From Limnoraphis robusta CS-951 (GTDB lineage Bacteria; Cyanobacteriota; Cyanobacteriia; Cyanobacteriales; Microcoleaceae): a DNA stretch of 11,943 nt. Where the stretch lies: positions 1 to 11,943 of the forward strand of contig NZ_LATL02000274.1 of NCBI RefSeq assembly GCF_000972705.2. The letters run 5' to 3'. Under the pieces are notes generated by a model. The model was not told the DNA's origin, made no database searches, and was given only the letters and a program-made list of their open reading frames with translations. A program made the translations under genes and the position numbers. Shown here in pieces: positions 6,830-11,943 of this stretch (position 1 is its first letter; each line of letters starts with the position of its first letter).

Positions 6830-7780
6830 TCACGCCCTATAATACTTGCTGCTAAATCCTACAGACAGCGATGCTCCCTCATACTGACAAGATACACTGA
6901 TCTTTAACTTTCTCTTATGATCGTAGTAGGTATGAAAGTGCGTTTGTTTGCGGACTAGTTCTAATTCGGATGGATTAATGCTTAATACTCCTAAGATTGC
7001 CTCAGAATCGAACGGGCGGCTCTGACTCCAAGGCGCAGTCTTTTTTAGTTCAACATCCACATAGTTAATAAAATTTCCTTCTGCTTCCAACAACATATGA
7101 GATTGTTCAGAGTCAATGATAATATTGCCTACTTCATTGGGTTTTCCGCCCACTGCTCTTGCTGCATCGGCGATAGACATCCCAATATACTGAAAAGGAC
7201 GGTGGAAGGGTGCGCTCAGTACATATAGTCCAGAATTGATAGCCCTATTTATGGCATCTGCAAGTGTTAATGTCCCAAGATAATCACCATTTTTAGGAGT
7301 AGCCGATGCCAGTGAATTAACTATTGAAATTAGTTGAGTAGGTAAGGCGTTTATATCTTGCCCAAAACAGTTTTGTATAGGAACTGGGATTGAAACTGTT
7401 TGTTGTTCTTGCCAGTTTTTATTAAGTGAACTGAGAAAGTCCTGGGGGAAAGACCAATAAAATACACTGCTTTGACAATCAACAATAATTAAGAATGTTG
7501 GATTCGGCTGAAGTAGCCAATAATTGAGAGTTGTTACCTTGATTGAAACCGTGATCGAATTATCTTTTAGTTTAGCTTCTTCTTTCCCTTTACATTGAAT
7601 ATTGAACAACTTTCCAGTTGGGTTTTCTCCCTGCATGATTTCACAGATGAAGTCTATACCGAGGTCTCTATCTTGAGGAACAGGAATAACATTGCAAAAT
7701 TCGGCAAAAACAGAACTGAGGAGGTCAGCGGCACTTGTACCGATCCTCTGAGACTTAGTACGTTTAGGTAATTTGGTCAT
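6830..7780 (-). CDS. DUF4365-type protein, putative PD-(D/E)xK nuclease fold
   Basis: The start is ATG at 7780 (a GTG one codon earlier is also in frame), giving 316 residues. In the 317-residue GTG-start numbering, residues 10-70 carry the DUF4365 pattern: an R-I-G helix near 13-15, then R39-D-x-G-I-D44-F-x-x-E48, and after a short gap N-I-Q63-C-K65-G. The D...E...QxK arrangement resembles a PD-(D/E)xK nuclease core, and DUF4365 proteins are often found in defence islands. The C-terminal half (from about 150) is not recognised. It lies just downstream of a broken mazF on the same strand and may have displaced the rest of that toxin gene. No Shine-Dalgarno site is visible. Nuclease activity is inferred from the motif only. 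Confidence 0.72.
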   Translation of the reverse strand: MTKLPKRTKSQRIGTSAADLLSSVFAEFCNVIPVPQDRDLGIDFICEIMQGENPTGKLFNIQCKGKEEAKLKDNSITVSIKVTTLNYWLLQPNPTFLIIVDCQSSVFYWSFPQDFLSSLNKNWQEQQTVSIPVPIQNCFGQDINALPTQLISIVNSLASATPKNGDYLGTLTLADAINRAINSGLYVLSAPFHRPFQYIGMSIADAARAVGGKPNEVGNIIIDSEQSHMLLEAEGNFINYVDVELKKTAPWSQSRPFDSEAILGVLSINPSELELVRKQTHFHTYYDHKRKLKISVSCQYEGASLSVGFSSKYYRA

Positions 7781-7823
7781 CACGATGCCAAAGATTTTCC
7801 CACAATTTTAACTCAACTGCTAC

Positions 7824-7934
7824 CTATGGAGAGAAGTAGGTAAGAGCAGGAATACTGACCACCAAACAGGGTCTAACTTTTGCAACATAGCCCAGATCAA
7901 CAAGCCAAACTTCGCCCCGTTCAGGACTACTCAT
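7824..7934 (-). pseudogene. Truncated MazF/PemK-type toxin (36 codons)
   Basis: Starting at ATG 7934, the frame reads MSSPERGEVWLVDLGYVAKV, then RPCLVVSIPAL, and stops six codons later at 7824-7826. RGEVWLVDLG and KVRPCLVVS are the N-terminal hallmarks of MazF/PemK endoribonucleases, which are normally about 110 residues long. Homology ends after about 31 residues, so the toxin has lost most of its fold and cannot be active. The ATG overlaps the end of the antitoxin gene by 8 bases, the usual coupling in these modules. The missing 3' part is not found elsewhere in the window. Confidence 0.8.
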
Positions 7935-8118
7935 AATCTGCTTCTTGCTGATCGAGTGTTAAGAATAACTCCTCAGCATTTAAAACCAAGTCTTCATCTG
8001 TTAATGGTGGAAAATCCAAATGGACAAGCCGCCTCAAAATTTCTACCGCAACCTCAAGTTGCTCTGCATCAGGTAAGCGATCAAAATTATTAAGAATCTC
8101 TTGTGCTAAAACAGTCAT
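7927..8118 (-). CDS. Small antitoxin of a MazF/PemK-type TA module (orphaned)
   Basis: The 63-residue acidic protein reads as helix (AQEILNNFDRLPDAEQLEVA), then a conserved DFPPLTDEDLVLNAEELFL block, then a short acidic tail. I recall this protein type directly upstream of MazF/PemK toxins in cyanobacteria. The gene order and the 8-base overlap with the broken mazF (7824-7934) support the call. The antitoxin is intact while its toxin is truncated, so it may persist as an anti-addiction remnant or transcriptional regulator. Confidence 0.75.
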   Translation of the reverse strand: MTVLAQEILNNFDRLPDAEQLEVAVEILRRLVHLDFPPLTDEDLVLNAEELFLTLDQQEADYE

Positions 8119-8148
8119 AAATTTTAAAGCTGGATCTATTTAGACGTT

Positions 8149-8171
8149 AGCACAGGTGCTAGAAACCTAGC
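8149..8171 (-). promoter_or_regulatory. Overlapping short palindromes upstream of the antitoxin
   Basis: AGCA/TGCT (8149-8160) and GCTAG/CTAGC (8158-8171) overlap, 31-53 bases upstream of the antitoxin ATG at 8118. TA antitoxins usually repress their own promoter through palindromes at this distance. The arms are only 4-5 bp, so this is a weak operator candidate. Confidence 0.22.
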
Positions 8172-8192
8172 AGGCTGTTCTGTTTAATCAAA

Positions 8193-8275
8193 TTATACCT
8201 TAGATTCGCGCCTTGCTTTTACTGCCCGCAGTTTTTCCCAAGCAGCTTCGGTTCCGGTTTGGGGGGTTGTGCTGT
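8193..8275 (-). pseudogene. C-terminal remnant of an unidentified gene
   Basis: Next to the MITE-like insert, an open stretch on the minus strand ends in EAAWEKLRAVKARRESKV and a stop at 8193-8195. The charged helical tail is protein-like and not part of DUF433. It may be the 3' end of a gene, perhaps another small antitoxin, cut off when the insert and DUF433 segment were joined here. I cannot assign a family. Confidence 0.3.
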
Positions 8276-8381
8276 TATAGCACTACGCAAATTGGTTAGG
8301 ACATTTTTAGATTCTGAAACCCTTTCATAGTCTGCTGTTCCCTGTTCCCCGTTCCCTGTTCCCGATTCAAGTAGCGCTATA
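8276..8381. mobile_element. MITE-like insert with 11-bp inverted ends and TA at both edges
   Basis: TATAGCACTAC at 8276-8286 and GTAGCGCTATA at 8371-8381 are inverted repeats with one mismatch, about 100 bp apart. Both outer dinucleotides are TA, consistent with the TA target duplication of IS630/Tc1-type elements. The interior has no coding capacity and includes four heptamer repeats. It lies exactly at the point where the DUF433 copy loses similarity to its paralogue. The family assignment is inferred from the ends. Confidence 0.6.
8336..8363 (+). repeat. Four tandem heptamers (TGTTCCC, TGTTCCC, CGTTCCC, TGTTCCC)
   Basis: Four contiguous 7-bp units, one with a single change, lie inside the MITE-like insert. 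Short tandemly repeated heptamers (STRR-type) are a known feature of filamentous cyanobacterial genomes. Read on the minus strand they encode the Gly/Asn/Glu-rich stretch of the broken DUF433 frame. Confidence 0.7.
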
Positions 8382-8382
8382 T

Positions 8383-8575
8383 GATAATCAAGCAAAGTTT
8401 TCATGGGTACACGAGTTCCAACAAAAAGAGGGGTTCCACCTAAGATGTCAGGGTCACTCTGAATAACACGCGCTGCGGTTGTCATGTCAGTTATCCGGTA
8501 GCAGGAATTACTCTGATTTTAGCCGATCTTCAAACACAACACTAACTAAGCTTATTCCTATTGATGTGTTTCCAT
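8383..8575 (-). repeat. Segmental direct repeat, copy 1 (5' DUF433 plus end of brnA)
   Basis: 193 bases align without gaps to 10789-10981, with 9 mismatches (95%). The segment covers the first third of the DUF433 gene, its upstream region and the last six codons of brnA (ATG-GAA-ACA-CAT-CAA-stop). Because brnA sequence is included, the duplicated unit was brnTA-DUF433 rather than DUF433 alone. Confidence 0.93.
8516..8521 (-). promoter_or_regulatory. Candidate -10 box for the DUF433 copy (TAAAAT)
   Basis: TAAAAT on the minus strand lies 30 bases before the ATG at 8485 and is preserved in the other copy at 10922-10927. No good -35 is visible (TTAGTG at 18 bp). Conservation partly reflects the recent duplication. 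Confidence 0.3.
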
Positions 8576-8833
8576 ATAAACTCGTAGTAATTGATTAATT
8601 TGTTTTTGATAGTCCTGTCCTTGAGACTTAAACCAATCTAATACATCGCTATCAATTTGAAGTGTAATTTGAGTTTTAGCTTCTTCTACAGGTGAACGTT
8701 TTTGTATCACTGCATTTGCAAACATTTCTGGCGTAATCTCTGGACAATCTGAAAAATCAATGTCTTCATCAGTCATAGCATCCAGTCGTTGCCAATCAGT
8801 TTGAGAGTTGATCGAAGTAGACTCGTTGTTCAT
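8558..8833 (-). CDS. brnA: BrnA-type antitoxin
   Basis: BrnA binds and neutralises the BrnT ribonuclease and represses the brnTA promoter. The 91-residue protein starting at ATG 8833 has the family layout: TDWQRLDAMTDEDIDFSD, then CPEITPEMFANAV. A C-terminal ribbon-helix-helix-like region follows (KTQITLQIDSDVLDWFKSQG, then YQKQINQLLRVYMETH). The longer frame back to 8899 lacks family similarity, so I use 8833. It overlaps the 3' end of brnT by 38 bases, showing a translationally coupled pair in the usual toxin-first order. Its last six codons recur at 10964-10981, evidence for a second, now destroyed copy. Confidence 0.88.
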   Translation of the reverse strand: MNNESTSINSQTDWQRLDAMTDEDIDFSDCPEITPEMFANAVIQKRSPVEEAKTQITLQIDSDVLDWFKSQGQDYQKQINQLLRVYMETHQ

Positions 8834-9071
8834 ATTTTGTCGCTTTTCTTGCAGAAATAATGCGGGTACAATTCTCACGCTCTGTATGGACAACAACAAT
8901 AACGCGCCCTTGCAACAAACCCAGTGTCACAAAACGCTGTTCTTCATAATTATAGCGATTATCTTCAACCGTTACCGTATCTCCATCAAACACTGCTAGA
9001 ACGTCAATAAAATCAATTCCATGCTTGCGAAGATTGGCAAGGCGTTTTGCTTCATCCCATTCAAACTCCAT
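8796..9071 (-). CDS. brnT: BrnT-type ribonuclease toxin
   Basis: BrnT toxins are RelE-fold mRNA-cleaving ribonucleases that halt growth until bound by BrnA. The 91-residue protein (ATG 9071; a GTG one codon upstream is also possible) has the family signatures. These are FEWDEAKRLANLRKHGIDF at residues 3-21, a VFDGD turn, LGLLQGRVIVVVHTER in the middle and RIISARKATKYEQRVYF near the end. Length is typical and no disruption is seen, so the module should be active. A perfect TATAAT box lies 33 bases upstream. A 5' relic of a second brnT is at 11129-11200. Confidence 0.92.
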   Translation of the reverse strand: MEFEWDEAKRLANLRKHGIDFIDVLAVFDGDTVTVEDNRYNYEEQRFVTLGLLQGRVIVVVHTERENCTRIISARKATKYEQRVYFDQLSN

Positions 9072-9103
9072 CACTAAACAACCGCTACACTTGCCTTCTG
9101 TTA

Positions 9104-9109
9104 ATTATA
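9104..9109 (-). promoter_or_regulatory. brnTA promoter -10 box (TATAAT)
   Basis: A perfect TATAAT on the minus strand lies 33 bases before the brnT ATG, with only weak -35 similarity 17 bases further up (GGCAAA). In the relic copy the corresponding hexamer is TGTAGT, so that promoter has decayed along with its gene. Confidence 0.5.
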
Positions 9110-9154
9110 GTGGCTTCTTTAATATTTTGCCTATCTACTGTTTCTAACTCTCCA

Positions 9155-10663
9155 TCAAATACTTTTATTCCAATACTCTAAACCCGTTACTATTATGTCT
9201 TCTAACCACTGCTTGAAACGTTCTACCAAATTATCTTCTTCATCTGCATAAGAAAACTGAAACGGAGAATCTGTTAAAGACTGAATCTCACTAATATTCC
9301 GCTCACCTTCTTCAGAATCATCCCGGTGATAAGCACAGGCAGTACATACAAGTAGTCCCCGGTATTCATGCCCGAGAACGTGGAACGAAAGAAGAAGCAG
9401 CGTAGTTGATTTTTCTACATCAATAACTAATTGAATCCAAGTGTGATAGTTCCGAAGATTGGCAAAGTATCCCAACTGTTTAGCTGTTTCGACAACTTGG
9501 TAACGATGGTAATATGAGTGAGGATCACCAACAGGGGCAGAAATTGTAAAAACTTGTGCGTCATCTACAAAATTCTGAACAGATAGCTTAATTTCATCAG
9601 CAATATCTTGTAGACGATTAACAGCTATATCAAACAAACTTGAAGCGAAGCTTTCTGCTTTCTTGCACCTTTCCTGAATAGATGCTGACTGATTTTGTTT
9701 TATTTTTTCAGCAATAGAAGAAATGATAACTTGAGTTCGTCGCGCCTCTGATAAAACTTGTTCTGATAGCCCTAGACTTCTTAAAAAAGCTTGCTTTTGA
9801 CTTTTAGCAAATAGATTAATCAGACTCGATAGATTACCTTGATCCGCTTCTTCCAAAGCGGCTATATAGACTGCTCGATCATCACGAGTAAGAACCAAAG
9901 GAAACCAACTGGCTTGGATAAATACTAAACTAGCTAAACACCGAGCAACACGACCATTCCCATCTTGAAAGGGATGAATTTGAGTAAATCGATGATGCAA
10001 CCATGCAGCTTCAATCTCAGGAGGAACTTTTTGATCGTGATGTTGATGATGTAATGTAATTAGTCTATCCATCTCAGATGCAACCTGTTCAGGAGGACAA
10101 TATTCGTGAACAGAACCATCTGGTCGCAGAGGATTATTAGGTTGACGTTTCCAGTCGCCTTGTATTAAAGAAACAGGAAATATCTTTCCTGTCAGTGAGT
10201 CTAAAGCTTCTGTACTATCCTGACTCTGAGTTAACAGTTGATGTAACTGCTTGATATAGAAAGTTGATAGTGTTCTTTGTCCACCTACAAAGTCAAATAG
10301 ACCTTCAATTGCAGACTCTTGATCTTTAATAAGGGAAACCACCTGTTTAACTGGACGATCTGTTGCTCCATGAGGAATTAATGCCTCGTTAATTCCCTGT
10401 TCAATTAACAAACGAGTAATACCGCGATCTATTGTATATAAACGCTCAATGATTCCAGTTTCAATTGCTATTTCTCTACGCAGTTTCTCACTGAAAGCTT
10501 GGAACTCTCCAGATTGACGTAGACGATCTGCTTGCTCGTTCCACACCGTTACAAGAGGTGGCAACTCAGAACTTGCTAGATTTTTCCAGGTTGAAGGTAA
10601 ATCTTCTATGGGTTGCCACAGCATAAATTTTTGTTGGCAAAGGTATTTCGGATATTGTAACAT
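9155..10663 (-). CDS. Fic-domain protein with an unrecognised C-terminal region
   Basis: Fic enzymes transfer AMP or another nucleotide part to hydroxyl groups of target proteins. With the ATG at 10663 the protein has 502 residues; a TTG at 10675 would add four. The catalytic motif is complete: H230-PFQDGNGRVAR (230-241), with H230 the catalytic base and D-G-N-G-R for phosphate and metal binding. An N-terminal helix carries ETGIIERLY (68-76), in the place and form of the (S/T)xxxE(G/N) auto-inhibitory motif, though the residue after Glu is Arg. After the Fic core (to about 300) comes a helical linker and about 130 residues I cannot assign, with an aromatic/His-rich SYYHRYQVVE, a CTACAYHRDD stretch and an acidic tail. 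It lies 18 bp after the DUF433 stop (6 bp from the TTG), so the two form one transcript. Confidence 0.88.
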   Translation of the reverse strand: MLQYPKYLCQQKFMLWQPIEDLPSTWKNLASSELPPLVTVWNEQADRLRQSGEFQAFSEKLRREIAIETGIIERLYTIDRGITRLLIEQGINEALIPHGATDRPVKQVVSLIKDQESAIEGLFDFVGGQRTLSTFYIKQLHQLLTQSQDSTEALDSLTGKIFPVSLIQGDWKRQPNNPLRPDGSVHEYCPPEQVASEMDRLITLHHQHHDQKVPPEIEAAWLHHRFTQIHPFQDGNGRVARCLASLVFIQASWFPLVLTRDDRAVYIAALEEADQGNLSSLINLFAKSQKQAFLRSLGLSEQVLSEARRTQVIISSIAEKIKQNQSASIQERCKKAESFASSLFDIAVNRLQDIADEIKLSVQNFVDDAQVFTISAPVGDPHSYYHRYQVVETAKQLGYFANLRNYHTWIQLVIDVEKSTTLLLLSFHVLGHEYRGLLVCTACAYHRDDSEEGERNISEIQSLTDSPFQFSYADEEDNLVERFKQWLEDIIVTGLEYWNKSI

Positions 10664-10681
10664 CTTGTTTTTCAAAGGTCG

Positions 10682-10891
10682 TCAAACTGTCAGCATTTCC
10701 TTTGCTAATTTAAGGGCTGCGATCGCTTGAGAGCGCTTAACACTGGGAAAATGATCTAAAAATTCATCGAGTGAATCACCTGCTTGGAGATAATCAAGCA
10801 AAGTTTTCATGGGTACACGAGTTCCAACAAAAACAGGAGTTCCACCTAAGATATCAGGGTCACTCTGAATAACACGCGCTGCGGTTGCCAT
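10682..10891 (-). CDS. DUF433 antitoxin-like protein, intact, upstream of fic
   Basis: The 69-residue protein has the full DUF433 pattern: VIQSDPDILGGTPVFVGTRV (residues 7-26), LLDYLQAGDSLDEFLDHFP (31-49) and a C-terminal RSQAIAALKLAKEML helix. DUF433 proteins fold around a helix-turn-helix and are usually antitoxin partners of DUF5615 PIN-like toxins. No such toxin follows; instead a Fic gene starts within 6-18 bp. The gene is the intact paralogue of the broken one at 8219-8485. A HIP1 core (10719-10726) lies inside it. Whether it regulates or neutralises the Fic protein is open. Confidence 0.85.
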   Translation of the reverse strand: MATAARVIQSDPDILGGTPVFVGTRVPMKTLLDYLQAGDSLDEFLDHFPSVKRSQAIAALKLAKEMLTV

Positions 10892-10981
10892 GTCAGTTAT
10901 CGGGTAGTAGGAATTACTCTGATTTTAGCCGATCTTCAAACACAACACTAACTAAGCTTGTTGTTATTGATGTGTTTCCAT
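10789..10981 (-). repeat. Segmental direct repeat, copy 2 (5' DUF433 plus end of a lost brnA)
   Basis: The partner of 8383-8575, 184 of 193 bases identical, no gaps. It ends at 10981 inside what was brnA: the codons ATG-GAA-ACA-CAT-CAA-TAA remain at 10964-10981. Beyond that the sequence changes abruptly to a peroxiredoxin fragment, marking a recombination junction. Confidence 0.93.
10922..10927 (-). promoter_or_regulatory. Candidate -10 box for DUF433-fic (TAAAAT)
   Basis: TAAAAT on the minus strand lies 30 bases before the DUF433 ATG at 10891, identical in position to the box at 8516-8521. No convincing -35 is seen. Confidence 0.3.
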
Positions 10982-10987
10982 TCTGCT

Positions 10988-11122
10988 TTAGACAGTATTC
11001 TGCACGAGCCATTCCATGACTTCTTGTGCGTTTTTGTCGGGTGGGAAAACGGGATAAAAGACTTTAACAATTTGTCCATTATCTGCAATTAGGGTGAGTC
11101 GCTTAATTAATCGCTTGCCCTC
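10988..11122 (-). pseudogene. 3' fragment of a peroxiredoxin gene
   Basis: On the minus strand about 43 codons read GKRLIKRLTLIADNGQIVKV, then FYPVFPPDKNAQEVMEWLVQ and NTV before a stop at 10988-10990. The I-x-x-V-F-Y-P-V-F-P-P-D-x-N-A-x-E-V-x-x-W-L run is typical of the C-terminus of AhpC/TSA-type peroxiredoxins of the BCP class. The thioredoxin-fold core with the peroxidatic cysteine is absent, so it cannot be active. It sits precisely between a brnT 5' relic and a brnA 3' relic, in the place of the missing brnTA body. Confidence 0.62.
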
Positions 11123-11128
11123 TACTTC

Positions 11129-11200
11129 ATTTGCTTCATCCTATTCAAACTCCATCACCACCAAACAACCGTTACACTTGCCTTATTGTAACTACAGTTG
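11129..11200 (-). pseudogene. 5' relic of a second brnT with its upstream region
   Basis: This segment resembles 9047-9114: the start context and first codons (ATG-GAG-TTT-GAA) at 11155 and upstream bases such as GGCAAGTGTA are shared. The fifth codon, TGG (Trp) in brnT, is TAG here, and after DEA the sequence leaves brnT and runs into the peroxiredoxin fragment. It is therefore a dead start of a duplicated brnTA operon. Confidence 0.65.
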
Positions 11201-11428
11201 GTCGTTTTCAACTCAAGGGAGGTTTAATATCTGATAATCGTCGTTCAACAAATTCCGCTCATTGCTTCCATCGAGTCAACCCATCCGTTTCCGAAGAATC
11301 AACCCAGAAAACTAACAATCAACTCATCCGTTACCAGATACACCCTTAACTTAACCCAAGTTTAACACAAATTTAAAGTAGAGTTGCTATGCTTATTCTG
11401 CTTGACTTTGTAAAATTTTAGTATTTCC
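11201..11428. other. Non-coding stretch with no recognisable feature
   Basis: Open frames here are short and have proline/serine/asparagine-rich translations without family resemblance. The right part is AT-rich (TTAACTTAACCC, AAATTTAAAG) and presumably includes the promoter of the gene starting at 11429, but I cannot fix -35 and -10 boxes. Confidence 0.4.
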
Positions 11429-11943
11429 ATGTGGGTTTTCAATCATTTATCAAAGATTACTATCCTCACCCTGAGTAGCTTCTGGCTTTGGAGTTCTATT
11501 GCTGTTGCGGAAGTTAATGAACGTCATCTCACCATTGATGCTAACACTCCTTCCTACAATGTGTTAGTTCAAAAAGCAGAAACATTAGCCAAACAATCTA
11601 TCGAACAAGCCTTTAAAGAAAACTCAACCCTTGAAGCAATTACAATTATGATTCTCGGTGAACGAGGTGGTCAAACTGTTCCTATTTTAAGAACTCGAGT
11701 CACTCGAAGTCAATGGCAAGCAAACAGCGATGTTTCCGAGTGGACCAGATATTTTCCCCCATCACAGTCTCTACTCGGTTATAGAAATAATACTCCCACT
11801 CAGTCCACCTCACGTTCTGTTTCCCCAGGGAGAACCCCACCTCAGCCAACCGCTCAACCGCCTCGTTCTCAACCGTCAGCTTCTCCTGTTCCCCCGCCTC
11901 CCCCTCAACCCACTCAGACAACCGCTCAACCGACTCAGAGCAA
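11429..11943 (+). CDS. Secreted or envelope protein with proline-rich tail, 3' end outside the window
   Basis: The frame is open from ATG 11429 to the window edge (171 codons and 2 bases). Residues 1-27 form a signal peptide: NHLSK near the N-terminus, a hydrophobic ITILTLSSFWLWSSIAV core and an AVA cleavage site before Glu28. Residues 28-115 look like a small globular domain with a helix (VLVQKAETLAKQSIEQAF), a strand-like AITIMILGERGGQTVPILRT and an RVTRSQW turn. From about 118 the protein becomes rich in Pro, Gln, Thr and Ser with repeated TAQP and PPPP runs, typical of a flexible wall-spanning linker. No family is recognised, though the layout resembles cyanobacterial periplasmic proteins of unknown role. 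No Shine-Dalgarno site is visible. Confidence 0.72.
   Translation, partial: MWVFNHLSKITILTLSSFWLWSSIAVAEVNERHLTIDANTPSYNVLVQKAETLAKQSIEQAFKENSTLEAITIMILGERGGQTVPILRTRVTRSQWQANSDVSEWTRYFPPSQSLLGYRNNTPTQSTSRSVSPGRTPPQPTAQPPRSQPSASPVPPPPPQPTQTTAQPTQS

Larger units (their letters stand above)
8219..8485 (-). pseudogene. DUF433 antitoxin-like gene, 3' part replaced by a MITE-like insert
   Basis: From ATG 8485 the first 34 residues match the intact paralogue at 10682-10891, with two changes (A2T, V20L), and include the DUF433 core GGTPLFVGTRVPMKTLLDY. At 8382 the sequence switches to the insert (8276-8381). The frame then continues for 54 unrelated residues through the insert and the remnant beyond it. 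The helix-turn-helix-like C-terminal half of DUF433 is missing. DUF433 proteins are normally about 70-80 residues and usually pair with a DUF5615 PIN-like toxin, which is absent here. This copy is probably non-functional. Confidence 0.78.

Noticed and set aside
8834..8899. Upstream extension of brnA to 8899
   Set aside because: The extra 22 residues overlap brnT deeply and do not resemble BrnA; the ATG at 8833 fits the family.
7927..11200. CRISPR array
   Set aside because: The repeats in this region are one two-copy segment and a short heptamer run; there is no regular repeat-spacer pattern and no cas gene.
11131..11349. 72-codon + strand open frame
   Set aside because: It runs antisense through the brnT relic and into non-coding sequence, has a low-complexity translation and no start signal; treated as chance.

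Overview
The window is almost certainly from a cyanobacterium. It carries six copies of the octamer core GCGATCGC (starts at 231, 3604, 4562, 4773, 5541 and 10719), the HIP1 signature of cyanobacterial genomes. It also holds a cyanobacterial-type hemE, a TPR-CHAT protein, heptamer tandem repeats, and a high load of small toxin-antitoxin (TA) genes and short mobile elements. A filamentous, repeat-rich species is my best guess, but nothing here fixes the genus.

Left part (1-4441, + strand): a compact three-gene set of TPR-CHAT caspase-like protease, small acidic protein and a two-helix membrane protein. IS200/IS605-type sequence has hit it twice. The right end of one element (1-128) cuts the CHAT gene inside its TPR repeats. 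A complete 395-bp element without transposase (3670-4064) splits the membrane-protein gene. Its inferred ends (TTAC on the left, TCAA on the right, bulged-T hairpins) match IS608-type signals, and removing it restores an in-frame 507-residue protein. The right end of each copy looks like a TnpB-type omega-RNA scaffold.

Middle (4442-6741, + strand): the conserved chromosomal part, with hemE (uroporphyrinogen decarboxylase) followed by an NAD(P)-binding Rossmann-fold epimerase-like protein and a weak terminator.

Right part (6830-11200, - strand): a decaying defence/TA island. Reading leftward from 11200 it holds a brnT relic, a peroxiredoxin 3' relic, an intact DUF433 gene, a Fic protein, an apparently intact brnT-brnA pair, a second DUF433 copy broken by a MITE-like insert, a MazF-type antitoxin with a truncated 36-codon mazF, and a DUF4365 putative nuclease. 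Two segments (8383-8575 and 10789-10981) are 95% identical over 193 bp with no gaps, so brnTA-DUF433 appears to have been duplicated and one copy then gutted.

Right edge (11429-11943, + strand): the 5' part of a secreted or envelope protein with a signal peptide and a proline-rich tail, running off the window.

The best candidates for something undescribed are the CHAT/small protein/membrane protein operon, the Fic protein with an unfamiliar C-terminal region coupled to DUF433, and the transposase-less IS605 elements with omega-RNA-like ends.
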